Below, piece by piece: positions 15,578 to 28,285 of a stretch of 40,895 nt of DNA. The notes under the pieces were generated by a model. It was not told where the DNA came from. It saw only the letters and a program-made list of their open reading frames with translations, and did no database searches. The DNA is from JBBRLG01 sp038231495. Lineage in GTDB: Bacteria > Planctomycetota > Planctomycetia > Gemmatales > Gemmataceae. A program made the translations under genes and the position numbers. The stretch is taken from positions 1 to 40,895 of the forward strand of contig JBBRLG010000005.1 in assembly GCA_038231495.1 (NCBI GenBank), in the 5' to 3' direction. Position 1 is the first letter of the stretch; each line of letters opens with the position of its first letter.

Positions 15578-16960
15578 TCACGGCACGTTCTGAATCACGA
15601 ACGGTCCGACAATGGTGCCGGCGATCTGGTTGAACACGTTGGCGGTCAAACGGCCGCCGAGGTCCACCGAGCCGGTTAGCACGGCCGCCGCGTTATTGAG
15701 GGTGAACGTGTCGTCACTGTTGCCGAACCGGGCGCGGATGTCGTAGAAGCCGGCGCCGGTCAACGTCAGGGCGTCGGTGCCGTTGCCGCTGTTCCAAATC
15801 ACCGAACCGCCGGGCGCGGTGGACAGGGTGGCGGAGTCCGTGCCGTTGCCGAGGTTGAACACCTCGTTGCCCAACACGGTGCCGTCGAACGGGATCACGT
15901 TGTTGCCGTTGCCCGCGGTGAGCAAGGCGTTGCCGGCGACGTTCAACGAGGGCGGTAGGCTGTAGGTGTTGTTGCCGTTGCCGAAATTGACGATCAAGTT
16001 GTTCCCGATGTTGAGGAGCGCGGCCACGGGGTCGATGAGCAGGGTGTTGTTGCCGTTGCCCGCCGTAAGAATGAAATCCTTGCCGAACACCTGCACCGCG
16101 CCGGCGGGGTTGCCGCGGTTCAACTCCACGACGTTGTTGCCGTTGCCCAGATTCAGCAGCATCGAGCCGCCCACGTTGGAATCGGCCAGCACGAAATTGC
16201 TGCCGGTGTTGCCCTGGACCGTGAGGTTGCCCAAGACGTTGGAGGAAACGCTGAGCAACACGAAGTTGTTGAACGCGCCCGCGGTGACGGAGTCGGTGAA
16301 CGCCGCGGTGTTGCGCGTCAGCTGGATGTTGACGTTGCCGGCGAACGTCTGGCCGCCGTTCGTCGCGAAAGCACCGAACCGAACGTTGTTGATGCCCGCG
16401 ATCGAAACGTCGCCGCCGACGAAGGTAGTCTGCCCGGCCGCCGTTTTCCCACCGAATTCGACGAAATTATTGGCACCGCCGGTGCCGCCCTGGATTTGGA
16501 CCGAGCCGCTGATGGCCAGCCCCTTGGTGTCGGCCGGGTCTGCAAAAAGCTTGTCGCCGCCGTTACCGAAGCTGAGGTTGAGGTTGCCGGCAATCCGGCC
16601 GCCGTTGCCGTTGGTAGTCAGGGTCACGACATCGGTTCCGTTGCCGGTGCGGACGTTGAGGTTGCCGAGCAAGGCGGCGGTGCCACCGGCCCCCTTGTCG
16701 AGAGTAACCGTCACCTTGTCGCTGGCGGCGGTGCCGGTCACGGACAGATTGCCGGTCACGAGGAAAGTGCCGTTGTTGGCACCGTTGTCCTTGACCTGAA
16801 ACGCCCCGGTGGGCAACTGGGTGATGGTGAGGGCGGTCGCACCGGCGGTGATGTTGGGGTTAGTAATGAACAGGTTGCTGCCGTCGAAACGGATGCTGGC
16901 GGGAACCAGGCGGTTTTCGAGGATTTCAAGGCAAGGGGCGGCATGTTTCCGGGTGCGCAT
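15578..16960 (-). CDS. Exported repetitive GNGNN-rich surface-type protein
   Basis: A 460-aa protein. The N-terminal CLEILENRLVPAS is the planctomycete exported-protein motif. The rest is a long beta-rich array with recurrent NxGNGNN/xLxxGNGxD units (for example LNLGNGNNVVELN, LTAGNGNNTLLID, VNFGNGNNTYSLP), about every 20-25 residues, likely forming a beta-helix or beta-solenoid. It lacks the GGxGxDxxx calcium nonapeptide in canonical form. It ends IVGPFVIQNVP without an anchor. Probable surface or secreted structural/adhesive protein; function not known. The gene diverges from the kinase gene across 236 bases. Confidence 0.75.
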   Translation of the reverse strand: MRTRKHAAPCLEILENRLVPASIRFDGSNLFITNPNITAGATALTITQLPTGAFQVKDNGANNGTFLVTGNLSVTGTAASDKVTVTLDKGAGGTAALLGNLNVRTGNGTDVVTLTTNGNGGRIAGNLNLSFGNGGDKLFADPADTKGLAISGSVQIQGGTGGANNFVEFGGKTAAGQTTFVGGDVSIAGINNVRFGAFATNGGQTFAGNVNIQLTRNTAAFTDSVTAGAFNNFVLLSVSSNVLGNLTVQGNTGSNFVLADSNVGGSMLLNLGNGNNVVELNRGNPAGAVQVFGKDFILTAGNGNNTLLIDPVAALLNIGNNLIVNFGNGNNTYSLPPSLNVAGNALLTAGNGNNVIPFDGTVLGNEVFNLGNGTDSATLSTAPGGSVIWNSGNGTDALTLTGAGFYDIRARFGNSDDTFTLNNAAAVLTGSVDLGGRLTANVFNQIAGTIVGPFVIQNVP

Positions 16961-17196
16961 GGTGGTGTCCTCGCTAGGGTGATGAACTGTAATGAAAGAG
17001 ATGATAAGTTTTCTGCCGCCGCGGTTTCAAGCCGACCCTGCTCGGAAGTTCTGGGAATTTGGTAAACTTGTTCTGATCGGTGTGACAATGCTGAAAAGAG
17101 CGGTTACGCGGAAAATGCGCGTGGGCACAGTAATGCCTAACGGCTCGCATTTCGGGAGGTAAGCGCTTAACCGTTGGTTTCAAGGAGCCTTCCCTC

Positions 17197-20889
<3,693 letters not shown>

Positions 20890-20956
20890 CAGCAAGGCGA
20901 GCCGGTCGCGGCAACCGGCGGCGGCGAAAGTCTCCGCGTCCTTGAACGCCAGATTC

Positions 20957-20992
20957 CACCCTTGCCATGCCAACTCCCTGCGGCAAGGGTGG
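20957..20992 (+). terminator. Hairpin downstream of the kinase gene
   Basis: CCACCCTTGCC (20957-20967) and GGCAAGGGTGG (20982-20992) are perfect inverse complements with a 14-nt loop, 68 bases after the kinase stop. No T-run follows. The same CACCCTTGCC word recurs at 21281-21332 and 34476-34486, so this may be a dispersed repeat rather than a dedicated terminator. Confidence 0.5.
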
Positions 20993-21415
20993 GCCTCCCC
21001 CTGGTGCCAAGCGCTGAGGGATGGTTTTCCTAAGTATAGATCTTAAAACAACTTACTTCACTTCTCGCTCTCGATTTCCGGCATGGATCAAAAGCCGCAA
21101 GCACGAGGCAACAAATGGAATTCGTTTCATTCACACTGCCACACACCCCCCCGAACGAATTTCCCAAGGTGGAACTTATGGCCGGGCAAAGACTTAAAGC
21201 ATTCGTTCCGCATGGCGCCCCAGCGCCACGTCCTTGAACAACGGTTGCTTCCTTTGCCACCCGAGTTTGAACCATGCCCGATTTCCACCCTTGCCACGAT
21301 GCACCCTTGCCACCAAAAAAGCCACCCTTGCCAACGGAAAACAGACGTTTGGGATTGGTAGCACCGTATAATCACTTCCGCTTACCGTTCCTACCCAACG
21401 CAACGAAAGTCGAGC
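20993..21415. other. Intergenic region with repeated CACCCTTGCCA words
   Basis: No gene is visible here. Between about 21283 and 21334 the word CACCCTTGCCA or a near form occurs three times within 52 bases. The region has lower GC than the kinase gene and marks the left edge of the first restriction-modification locus. Confidence 0.5.
21367..21372 (+). promoter_or_regulatory. Candidate -10 box (TATAAT)
   Basis: A perfect TATAAT lies 44 bases before the type IIL gene start. The -35 position has no good match, so this is only suggestive. Confidence 0.3.
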
Positions 21416-24328
21416 ATGGCCAACCCCATTACGCCGCAAGAGTTCATCGCGAAATGGAAGCGCGCCAACCTTTCCGAACGGAGTGCGGCCCACCAACACT
21501 TCCTCGACCTGTGCGACATGCTGGCACAGCCGAAGCCGGCCCAGGCCGACCCGGACGGCGCCTGGTACACGTTCGAGCGCGGCGTAACGAAAACCGGCGG
21601 CGGCAGGGGTTGGGCCGACGTGTGGCTGCGCGGCAAATTCGCCTGGGAGTACAAGGGCAAGCACAAGAACCTGGTCGAAGCCTATCAACAATTGCTCCGC
21701 TACCGCGAAGACCTGGAAAACCCGCCGTTGCTTGTCGTTTGCGACCTCGACCGCTTTGAGGTCCACACCAACTTCACCGGCACCATCAAGGCCGTCCACG
21801 AATTCAACCTGGATGCGCTGGGCGAACCGGCCAACATCGACGTGTTGCGCAAGGTGTTCACCGACCCCGACGCGCTCAAACCGCGCCAAACGACACAAGA
21901 AATCACGGAAGTGCTGGCCGTCCGTTTCGCCAAGCTCGCCGACGGGATGCGCGCCCGCAACATCCCCGCGCCCGCCGCGGCGCACTTCCTCATGAAACTC
22001 ATGTTCTGCATGTTCGCCGAGGACATCGACCTGTTGTCGGGCAAGCTCTTCGGCAAAGTGCTCGCCACCTCGCGGAACGAACCCGCCGCCCTGTCGCGCC
22101 GGCTCCGGTCGCTCTTCACGGCGATGGCGAAGGGCGAAGATTTCGGGGAGCACGTGATCGCGCATTTCAACGGCGGCCTGTTTGCCGACGCCGACGTGAT
22201 CGACCTGACGCCGCACGAGATCGAGGAACTGATCCGCGTCAACGATTCGGACTGGAGCAACGTCGAGCCGTCGATCTTCGGCACCCTGTTCGAGCGGACT
22301 CTGGACCCGGACAAGCGTTCGCAAATCGGGGCGCATTACACCAGCCGGGCGGACATCGAAACGCTCCTGGAGCCGGTCGTCATGGCCCCGCTGCGGCGCG
22401 AATGGGAGGAAGTGAAGGCGAAGTGTGAGAAATTGCGGCCGAAGATCAAACAAGCCGCCGCCGAGAAAAGCCAGGGATCGCGCGGCAAGGAATCGAAACC
22501 CCGCAAGGAACACGACAAGCTGCTCACCGACTTCGGCCACCGTCTGGAACAGGTGACGGTCCTGGACCCGGCTTGCGGTTCGGGCAATTTCCTCTACGTC
22601 GCCATAAACCTGTTGCTCGACCTGGAAAAGCAGGTCATTACCTATGCGTCGCAACGCGACCTGAGCTGGTTCCCCCTGGTTCGACCTCGACAACTCGCGG
22701 GCCTGGAAATCAACCCGTATGCCCAGCAGCTCGCACAGGTCGTCATCTGGATCGGCTATTTGCAATGGATGCACCACAACGGTTTCCTCGCGCCCACCAA
22801 CCCGGTGTTGGAGCCGATGGAGAATATCAACCGCATGGACGCGATCTTGGATTTGACCGACCCGGCGAACCCCAAAGAACCGGAATGGCCGGCGGCGGAA
22901 TTCATCGTCGGCAACCCGCCGTTTCTCGGCGACAAGAAAATGAGGGGAGAACTCGGAGACGCCTATGTCAAAGCCGTTCGCAAGCTTTATGCAGACCGAC
23001 TTCCGAACCAATCCGACCTCTGTTGTTACTGGTTCGAGAAAGCAAGGGCGGCAATTCAAGCCGGCAGATGTAAGCGAGCGGGGTTACTCGCGACGCAGGG
23101 TATCCGGGGCGGCGCAAACCGGGAGTGCCTGAGTCGGATCAAGGAAACCGGTAACATCTTTTGGGCCTTTGCGGATCGCGATTGGATTCTTGACGGGGCA
23201 ACGGTTCATGTGAGCATGGTTGGGTTTGACAACCGCGAGGAAAACTCGTGTCGGCTGAACGGAGACGCCGTTCAGTCGATCCACAGTAATCTGACGACTG
23301 GTGCCGGTGTCGATGTGAACAAAGCGCACGTCCTATCCGCGAACGCAAACCTTTGCTTTTTGGGGGTAATGAAGGCGGGCCCGTTTGACATCGAGGAATC
23401 GCGCGCTCTGGAGATGGCGAGTGCGCCAAATCCACACGGGGCGCCGAACAGCATCGTCCTGCGCCCGCGCCTCACCGCTCGCGACATCCTGCAACGTGGT
23501 GAAACCGGATGGATCATTGATTTTGGTTGTGATAGCTCAGTAACGGAAGCATCCCTGTTTGAACTGCCATGGAAATACGTTGAGTCCAATGTCAAGTCGG
23601 TCCGAGAAGGCAACCGCAGAACCCGACTGGCCCACAAGTGGTGGATACATGGCGAACCCCGCCCTGGCCTTCGCCATGTGCTTCAACCTCTTTGGCGGTT
23701 CATTGTTACCCCTGAAGTCTCAAAGCACCGGATATTCTCTTGGCTTGATGCGGTCTTCCTGGCAGACCATCAAACGAGAGCGTTCGCGAGTGAAGAGGAC
23801 TGGTTCTTTGGAGTTCTTCATTCACGGATCCACGAAGTCTGGGCCAGAGCCAAGGGAACCCAGCTTCGCGAACGAGAAAGCGGTTTTCGGTACACGCCGA
23901 CAACCTGCTTTGAAACTTTCCCCTTCCCGACTGCGACCGACGAGCAGAAAACCGCGATCAGTGCTGCCGCGAAGGAACTGGACACCTTGCGGAACAACTG
24001 GCTAAACCCGCGCGAATGGACGCGGCAGGAAGTGCTAGAGTTTCCAGGTTCGACCAGCGGTCCGTGGGCGCGTTACGTTCACGACGCGGATGGCCGCGGT
24101 ATCGGCACCGTGCGTTACCCGCGCAGCGTTCCCAAAGATGAGGAACACGCCGAGAAGCTCAAGTCGCGAACGCTGACGAACCTCTACAACGAGCGTCCGA
24201 CGTGGCTCGACCTCGCCCACAAGAAACTCGACGCCGCCGTCTTCGCCGCCTACGGCTGGCAACTCGACAAGAGCGACGAGGACATTCGCGCCGCGTTGCT
24301 GGCCCTGAACCTGCAAAAACCACGGTAA
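21416..24328 (+). CDS. Type IIL (MmeI-like) bifunctional restriction-modification enzyme
   Basis: A 970-aa single-chain enzyme that both methylates and cuts. The N-terminal nuclease domain has the MmeI-type catalytic pattern D68-x9-E78-x-K80 (in DVWLRGKFAWEYK), the same spacing as MmeI D70/E80/K82. A helical connector precedes the gamma-type N6-adenine methyltransferase domain: motif I LDPACGSGNF (383-392) and motif IV NPPF (500-503). The rest (about 560-900) is the target recognition region and C-terminal helices. All catalytic residues are intact. Family knowledge: such enzymes recognise 6-7 bp asymmetric sites, cut about 20 bp away, and protect one strand only. Recognition sequence cannot be read off. 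Codon use shifts to lower GC within the recognition region (about 22950-24000), a sign of recombination or transfer. Start ATG at 21416. Confidence 0.92.
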   Translation: MANPITPQEFIAKWKRANLSERSAAHQHFLDLCDMLAQPKPAQADPDGAWYTFERGVTKTGGGRGWADVWLRGKFAWEYKGKHKNLVEAYQQLLRYREDLENPPLLVVCDLDRFEVHTNFTGTIKAVHEFNLDALGEPANIDVLRKVFTDPDALKPRQTTQEITEVLAVRFAKLADGMRARNIPAPAAAHFLMKLMFCMFAEDIDLLSGKLFGKVLATSRNEPAALSRRLRSLFTAMAKGEDFGEHVIAHFNGGLFADADVIDLTPHEIEELIRVNDSDWSNVEPSIFGTLFERTLDPDKRSQIGAHYTSRADIETLLEPVVMAPLRREWEEVKAKCEKLRPKIKQAAAEKSQGSRGKESKPRKEHDKLLTDFGHRLEQVTVLDPACGSGNFLYVAINLLLDLEKQVITYASQRDLSWFPLVRPRQLAGLEINPYAQQLAQVVIWIGYLQWMHHNGFLAPTNPVLEPMENINRMDAILDLTDPANPKEPEWPAAEFIVGNPPFLGDKKMRGELGDAYVKAVRKLYADRLPNQSDLCCYWFEKARAAIQAGRCKRAGLLATQGIRGGANRECLSRIKETGNIFWAFADRDWILDGATVHVSMVGFDNREENSCRLNGDAVQSIHSNLTTGAGVDVNKAHVLSANANLCFLGVMKAGPFDIEESRALEMASAPNPHGAPNSIVLRPRLTARDILQRGETGWIIDFGCDSSVTEASLFELPWKYVESNVKSVREGNRRTRLAHKWWIHGEPRPGLRHVLQPLWRFIVTPEVSKHRIFSWLDAVFLADHQTRAFASEEDWFFGVLHSRIHEVWARAKGTQLRERESGFRYTPTTCFETFPFPTATDEQKTAISAAAKELDTLRNNWLNPREWTRQEVLEFPGSTSGPWARYVHDADGRGIGTVRYPRSVPKDEEHAEKLKSRTLTNLYNERPTWLDLAHKKLDAAVFAAYGWQLDKSDEDIRAALLALNLQKPR

Positions 24329-24421
24329 CTGCCACAAAGCCTGAACCCTTGTCATTTATGTGGGTCTAAATTGGTGGCGGCCTTTTCTGTACAAAGTGCC
24401 AATAACAAGGAGCATCAACAC

Positions 24422-25375
24422 ATGGGCTCTAAGTACGCAGCCCGGCGCCAGCGCCTCTTCGATCTCTATAGCCGGAATCTCGCCTTCTTTGGCGCTCAAC
24501 CTCCGGATATTTTCGTTTGCCCTTTGTGCATGGACGGACTGACACGCGAGGCTCTTCAAGGCCCTGAGCCCGAGGTGACCCTTGCCCACGTCATCCCCCA
24601 GAAACTCGGCGGCAGGCTGACAACCCTTTGCTGCGACCGTTGCAACCACACCAATGGGCACGCGCTGGAAACTCACTTGGTGGAACGTTTGCGCACTGAC
24701 GACTGCCTTGCAGGCGTAGGTCACCGAAAAGGGAGGCTGTCCTTGCCATTTGGTGATATTACCGTCGAGTATGGTTACTCTCCTGCTGAGCTGGCCTGGA
24801 AGGTCTACGGCATACCGGAGGCGTCAAACCGAAACGTCTTGAATGCAATTCCCGAATACCATAGCCAGTTGATGAGCGACCCTACCAACTATCCACCGCT
24901 TTGTCTCATGCCCCAATATCGCCATCAACCCTCCGAAGTGAAGGCAGCCGTATACCAATCCGCGTTCTTGTTGATGTTCAGCTACTTCGGCTACGAGTTC
25001 TTGTTCCATCCGCATTTCTGCTCATTGCGTGAGCAGGTGGTCCACCCTGAAAAAGACATATTTCCGTCGGTGTTCCCAGTCCTAAGTGACACGTCGGCCG
25101 CCACGATTCACAAAGACCGGCCTTACGCCGTCGTGTTCGCAAATGACCCGCCGGTTATCCTTGTGTTGTTGCGGATGCGGCCGAAGGGTGGAATATCCCG
25201 GTCATTCGTTGTGGTACTGCCGGGCCTGAATGACCCGGTAGTGCCGGCCCACAAATTTGCCGATTTCCAAGGAATCGCGATAGCGTTTCGCCCTGAGTTG
25301 CTGGGCAAAACGGGATCCACTTTTCGGCAAATGTGGGCTTACACGCGAAAGCATGTACCAAGCAAACCAAGTTGA
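24422..25375 (+). CDS. HNH-type endonuclease-like protein downstream of type IIL enzyme
   Basis: A 317-aa protein starting at an ATG with AAGGAG 10 bases upstream. The N-terminal part is an HNH/zinc-ribbon-like module: C33-x2-C36, then LAHVIPQKLGG (His56), then C71-x2-C74 followed by N75-H76-x-N78. The two Cys pairs would bind structural zinc and the His/Asn residues the catalytic metal. The remaining 230 residues are not recognised; they contain aromatic-rich stretches (AFLLMFSYFGYEFLFHPHF). Gene lies 93 bases after the type IIL gene on the same strand, with lower GC than the flanking housekeeping genes. I infer a defence nuclease or accessory factor acquired with its neighbour. Confidence 0.72.
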   Translation: MGSKYAARRQRLFDLYSRNLAFFGAQPPDIFVCPLCMDGLTREALQGPEPEVTLAHVIPQKLGGRLTTLCCDRCNHTNGHALETHLVERLRTDDCLAGVGHRKGRLSLPFGDITVEYGYSPAELAWKVYGIPEASNRNVLNAIPEYHSQLMSDPTNYPPLCLMPQYRHQPSEVKAAVYQSAFLLMFSYFGYEFLFHPHFCSLREQVVHPEKDIFPSVFPVLSDTSAATIHKDRPYAVVFANDPPVILVLLRMRPKGGISRSFVVVLPGLNDPVVPAHKFADFQGIAIAFRPELLGKTGSTFRQMWAYTRKHVPSKPS

Positions 25376-25387
25376 GAGACCCGAGTT

Positions 25388-25499
25388 GTGGCACGGTCAC
25401 CCGACCGCGCCACGGGGCCCCGACCGGAGGTCGCCTTGTCGTTGCAGGTACAGGGAGACCTTCGGTCAGGCCGATTGACACGGTCGGGAGACCGTGTCA
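25388..25499. repeat. Two related hairpins (CACGGTC palindromes)
   Basis: The first, starting at about 25388, pairs GTGGC-A-CGGTC with GACCG-C-GCCAC with one mismatch. The second pairs TGACACGGTC (25476-25485) with GACCGTGTCA (25490-25499) around a GGGA loop. Both share the CGGTC...GACCG core and look like copies of one dispersed palindromic family. They sit at the junction between the HNH gene and a set of gene fragments. Confidence 0.6.
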
Positions 25500-25501
25500 C
25501 A

Positions 25502-25645
25502 TGGGGCGATGCGGCCGCCGCCGAGGAACTCGTCGTCGCCTTTGAACCCGACATCCGGCGGTTCATCCACTTCCGGCTGACCGACCCGCGCGTCCGCGAG
25601 GTGTGCGACACCCTCGACGTCTTTCAGTCCGTCCTCGGCAGCGGC
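25502..25645 (+). pseudogene. Fragment of an ECF-type sigma factor
   Basis: About 48 codons read AAEELVVAFEPDIRRFIHFR, then LTDPRVREVCDTLDVFQSVL. This matches region 2 of the planctomycete ECF sigma factors (AAxELVRRYEPxIRRxVRxRL..DxxDxCQSVL). Everything before and after is missing: the frame opens from a hairpin on the left and becomes unrelated after FQSVLGS. It is a gene relic, not a functional sigma factor. The 130 bases that follow carry unidentified text; the minus strand there reads MTRNTMFGWTVYFSNWFG..., also possibly a relic. Confidence 0.6.
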
Positions 25646-25780
25646 GAAAAAGGGGACATCGTAGAGATTCGAGCCGAACCAGTTGCTGAAGTAGACAGTC
25701 CACCCGAACATGGTGTTTCGAGTCATAAGGTCGTCCCGCGTGAGGCTGCTGCTGAGGGGGCGTTCGGCTAGGAAGATGTC

Positions 25781-25861
25781 ATGGCAACCGTTTACATCGA
25801 GACATCGATTGTCAGCTATACGACCGCTCGTCCGAAACTTGCTGAGAGACATCGGTCGCTC
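25781..25861 (+). pseudogene. Fragment of a PIN-domain (VapC-type) toxin
   Basis: From an ATG at 25781 the frame reads MATVYIETSIVSYTTARP, the first strand of PIN-domain ribonucleases with the first catalytic acid in the YIETSIVS stretch. The similarity ends after about 20 residues and the frame runs into the 3' end of the convergent RdgC-like gene. A full VapC is about 130-150 aa, so this is a relic. No antitoxin gene is visible upstream. Confidence 0.55.
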
Positions 25862-25874
25862 GAAATGTGCTGCC

Positions 25875-27053
25875 CTACGCCGTCCCGGTCCGCCGCGGCC
25901 GATCGTCCCACTGCAACCATTTCTGCATCTTCAGGAGTTCCTTCGTCCAAAGCTCGCTCGCGCGGCGCCGGCTGAAGGTTTCGTAAAGCAAGTCCAGCGT
26001 TTCGACCAGGTGGCGCAATTGCGTCACGCGCTCTTCCAGGCGGGCACGCTCGTCGGCAGCTTCCGGGGCGGGAAGGCGCACGCCACTAACCGCCATGTTT
26101 TCCGCTTGCAAGGTCAGGTCGTATTGATGATCGTGACGCACGACCGTCAGGCCCACCTTGCGCGGCAACTTGCCGGATTGAATGGCGCGGCGCGCTTCGG
26201 GCAGGCGCGTCGGGCCGTCGCTCGTGATGCTCTCCTTGCCCGTCTGGCCGCGCGGGCATTCCAGCACCAGCGTCCGCGCCAGCATCACCGCCACCTCGGT
26301 CTCGTCGGGCAGCTGGATCGTGTCGGTCTCGGAGTCCAGCACGTACCACAGCCACAGCAGGTACTCGTTGCCCAGGAAGTCGCGGCTCGTCTCGTCCATC
26401 AGCCAGGCCACTTCCGAGGGCGACACGCCCGGCACGAACGGGGCCGGGGTCGCGTCATCGACGTTCCGGGTCTGCTGGCGCACTTCCGCCAGGCGAAACG
26501 CTTGCCGGCCCGCGCCCAGCATTTCCAGCGTGTGGCCGAACGTACGCTGAAACAGCGTGTGAACGTGGTCGATCACCGTTACCGCCGTCGTGCCGACCAG
26601 CACCTCGTTCGTTTGCGCGTCCCAGAGGAGGGGGTACGCACGCCGCTTGAGGAAGCGACCGTCCTTGGCCTCGTCTTCGAGCCGTTCGCGTGCCGTCTCG
26701 CGCGCCTCGCGCTTCTGGCGGGCGCTGGGGATGCCGCTCGGATTCGTCGCGGCCAACGCCTTCAGTTCGACCTGCGCGTAGGCGCGCAGCAGGTCGGCCG
26801 GAACCTTCTGCGTGTCGGTGCGGATGCAGAAGTGCAGCGCGTCGTTGACGACATTTTTCGCCAGGTCGAACGAGGTGTCGAGGATGTGGTCGCCGCCGGA
26901 CCAGCCGACTTCGACGCCATCGGCGTTGGCGACGCGCTGCTTGCCGATGGCGTGGTTGTCGAGGCGTTCCAGGTGTGCCGGCCCGAACAGGCCGGGCGAC
27001 GGGCCAATGACGCGGTAGCGGACGAAGGTTGCCCGGCCGGAGAAGAAGCCCAT
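25875..27053 (-). CDS. RdgC-like recombination-associated protein
   Basis: A 392-aa protein. Layout and local resemblances fit RdgC, the ring-shaped DNA-binding protein that modulates RecA. They are an N-terminal strand-rich part with GKQRVANADGVEVGW, a Lys/Arg/Glu helix (ARQKREARETARERLEDEAK), then FLKRRAYPLLWDAQTNEVLV, and near the C-terminus ARRAIQSGKLPRKVGLTVVR, which parallels the NHIEAGKVVTKLAL segment of E. coli RdgC. It is about 90 residues longer than the enterobacterial protein. In planctomycetes such proteins are often left as hypothetical. The start at 27053 (MGFFSGRATFVRYRV) is the only good one. A MITE lies in its upstream region (27092-27226) and may affect its promoter. Confidence 0.6.
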   Translation of the reverse strand: MGFFSGRATFVRYRVIGPSPGLFGPAHLERLDNHAIGKQRVANADGVEVGWSGGDHILDTSFDLAKNVVNDALHFCIRTDTQKVPADLLRAYAQVELKALAATNPSGIPSARQKREARETARERLEDEAKDGRFLKRRAYPLLWDAQTNEVLVGTTAVTVIDHVHTLFQRTFGHTLEMLGAGRQAFRLAEVRQQTRNVDDATPAPFVPGVSPSEVAWLMDETSRDFLGNEYLLWLWYVLDSETDTIQLPDETEVAVMLARTLVLECPRGQTGKESITSDGPTRLPEARRAIQSGKLPRKVGLTVVRHDHQYDLTLQAENMAVSGVRLPAPEAADERARLEERVTQLRHLVETLDLLYETFSRRRASELWTKELLKMQKWLQWDDRPRRTGTA

Positions 27054-27091
27054 GAAACGTGACCTCGCGTGAAGGGTCGGGACAATTGGTG

Positions 27092-27226
27092 GTAACCGTT
27101 CACTCCCCCCCTTACGAAGGGGGGTAGGGGGGGTGGAAATAGCGCGATGCCCGCATACTGCAATCGTTCTTACCCCCCCCTACCCCCCCTTCGTAAGGGG
27201 GGGGGAAGTTGCCGGTGAACGGTTAC
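27092..27226 (+). mobile_element. MITE copy 2 (8-bp target duplication AATTGGTG)
   Basis: A 135-bp element with the same ends as copy 1 (GTAACCGTTCAC ... GTGAACGGTTAC) and the same C-tract/G-tract inverted repeat. The middle (about 27136-27165) differs most from the other copies. Flanks 27084-27091 and 27227-27234 are both AATTGGTG. It lies between the RdgC-like start and the tsaC stop. Same orientation as copy 1. Confidence 0.9.
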
Positions 27227-27293
27227 AATTGGTGAACCACCAATCTATATCGGCGGAAGAAGGCTCCACAATGTAGGTAGAAGAAAAATCACT

Positions 27294-28268
27294 TCAGGAC
27301 GAAGCCCGATGAAGGCGGTCGCGGATGGCGAGCCAGCCGTCGGCGTCCGGCGGCAGAGCCACGACGATGCGCTCAAGGTTACGGTCGTCCAGCTCGTGAA
27401 GAACTGCATAAAGTTGGGCCGCGGCCGCGGCGGGATCGTTCGCGAGGGTGCGCGTGGCAACGCCGGTTGTGCCGTCTCCGCCGAACCGCAACAGGCCGAC
27501 GCGCAGGCCCGAAGCGAGCAAGGCGTCGAACACCGTTTGCCCGTCCCCCTCGACGCAGATCAAGGGCGTCCGTGGCGCGTAATGGCGGGGCAACATCCCC
27601 GGCGACGGCAACGCGCGTTCGGTTACGCTCGTCCCCGGGCGCTGCAAAGAACCGACGACCGCCTCAAGGTCGCCGGCCGACAACAAACCGGGGCGTAGGA
27701 GACGCGGCGGCGTTGTCGTTACATCCACGACCGTCGATTCGATGCCGCCGAGCGTGGGTCCGCCGTCCAATAGCAGATCGAGGTGCCCGTCGAGGTCGCG
27801 CAAGACGTGGGCCGCGCACGTCGGCGACAGTCGATTCGACCGGTTGGCGCTCGGCGCCGCGACCGGCACGCCCGCGGCACGCAAGAGAGACAGTGCCGCG
27901 GCATGGGCGGGAATGCGCACGGCCACCGTCGGCCCTCCTGCCGTCACAACGTCGGGGACCTCCGCCCGTTTCGGCAGCACGAGCGTCAGGGGACCGGGCC
28001 AGAAACGTTGGGCCAGTATCTCGGCCAGCTGCGGCCAGGCGGCGACGACTTGGCCGACTTGCGACTTTGCCGCGACGTGGACGATGACCGGGTTGGTGGG
28101 CGGCCGGCCTTTCGCCGCGAAGATGCGTGCGACCGCTCCGGAGTCGAGGGCGTTCGCGCCGAGGCCGTAAACCGTCTCGGTCGGGAAGGCGACGAGGCCG
28201 CCGGCGCGCAGCACCGCCGCGGCGCGAGCGATCGAAGCCGGGTCAACGGGGAGAACCTCGGTTAGCAT
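27294..28268 (-). CDS. tsaC: L-threonylcarbamoyladenylate synthase (Sua5/YrdC/TsaC)
   Basis: A 324-aa cytoplasmic enzyme that makes threonylcarbamoyl-AMP from threonine, bicarbonate and ATP, the first step of the t6A37 modification of tRNAs reading ANN codons. The N-terminal YrdC domain (about 1-200) has GGLVAFPTETVYGLGANA (the KxR/S-TETVYGLG signature), IFAAKGRPPTNPVIVHV, WPGPLTLVLP, VAVRIPAH and AAPSANRSN. The C-terminal 100 residues form a Sua5-type domain, so this is the long Sua5 form rather than short TsaC. Start ATG at 28268. It follows the serine acetyltransferase gene across a perfect 40-bp palindrome. Confidence 0.92.
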   Translation of the reverse strand: MLTEVLPVDPASIARAAAVLRAGGLVAFPTETVYGLGANALDSGAVARIFAAKGRPPTNPVIVHVAAKSQVGQVVAAWPQLAEILAQRFWPGPLTLVLPKRAEVPDVVTAGGPTVAVRIPAHAAALSLLRAAGVPVAAPSANRSNRLSPTCAAHVLRDLDGHLDLLLDGGPTLGGIESTVVDVTTTPPRLLRPGLLSAGDLEAVVGSLQRPGTSVTERALPSPGMLPRHYAPRTPLICVEGDGQTVFDALLASGLRVGLLRFGGDGTTGVATRTLANDPAAAAAQLYAVLHELDDRNLERIVVALPPDADGWLAIRDRLHRASS

Positions 28269-28285
28269 GGAGAACCGACAAGGGT

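Noticed and set aside
15966..16799. Plus-strand frame opposite the GNGNN protein
   Set aside because: Leu/Pro/Thr text from the complement of the repeats; no start signal.
21194..23059. Minus-strand frame opposite the type IIL enzyme
   Set aside because: Shadow of the real gene; His/Arg/Val/Gln-rich without motifs.
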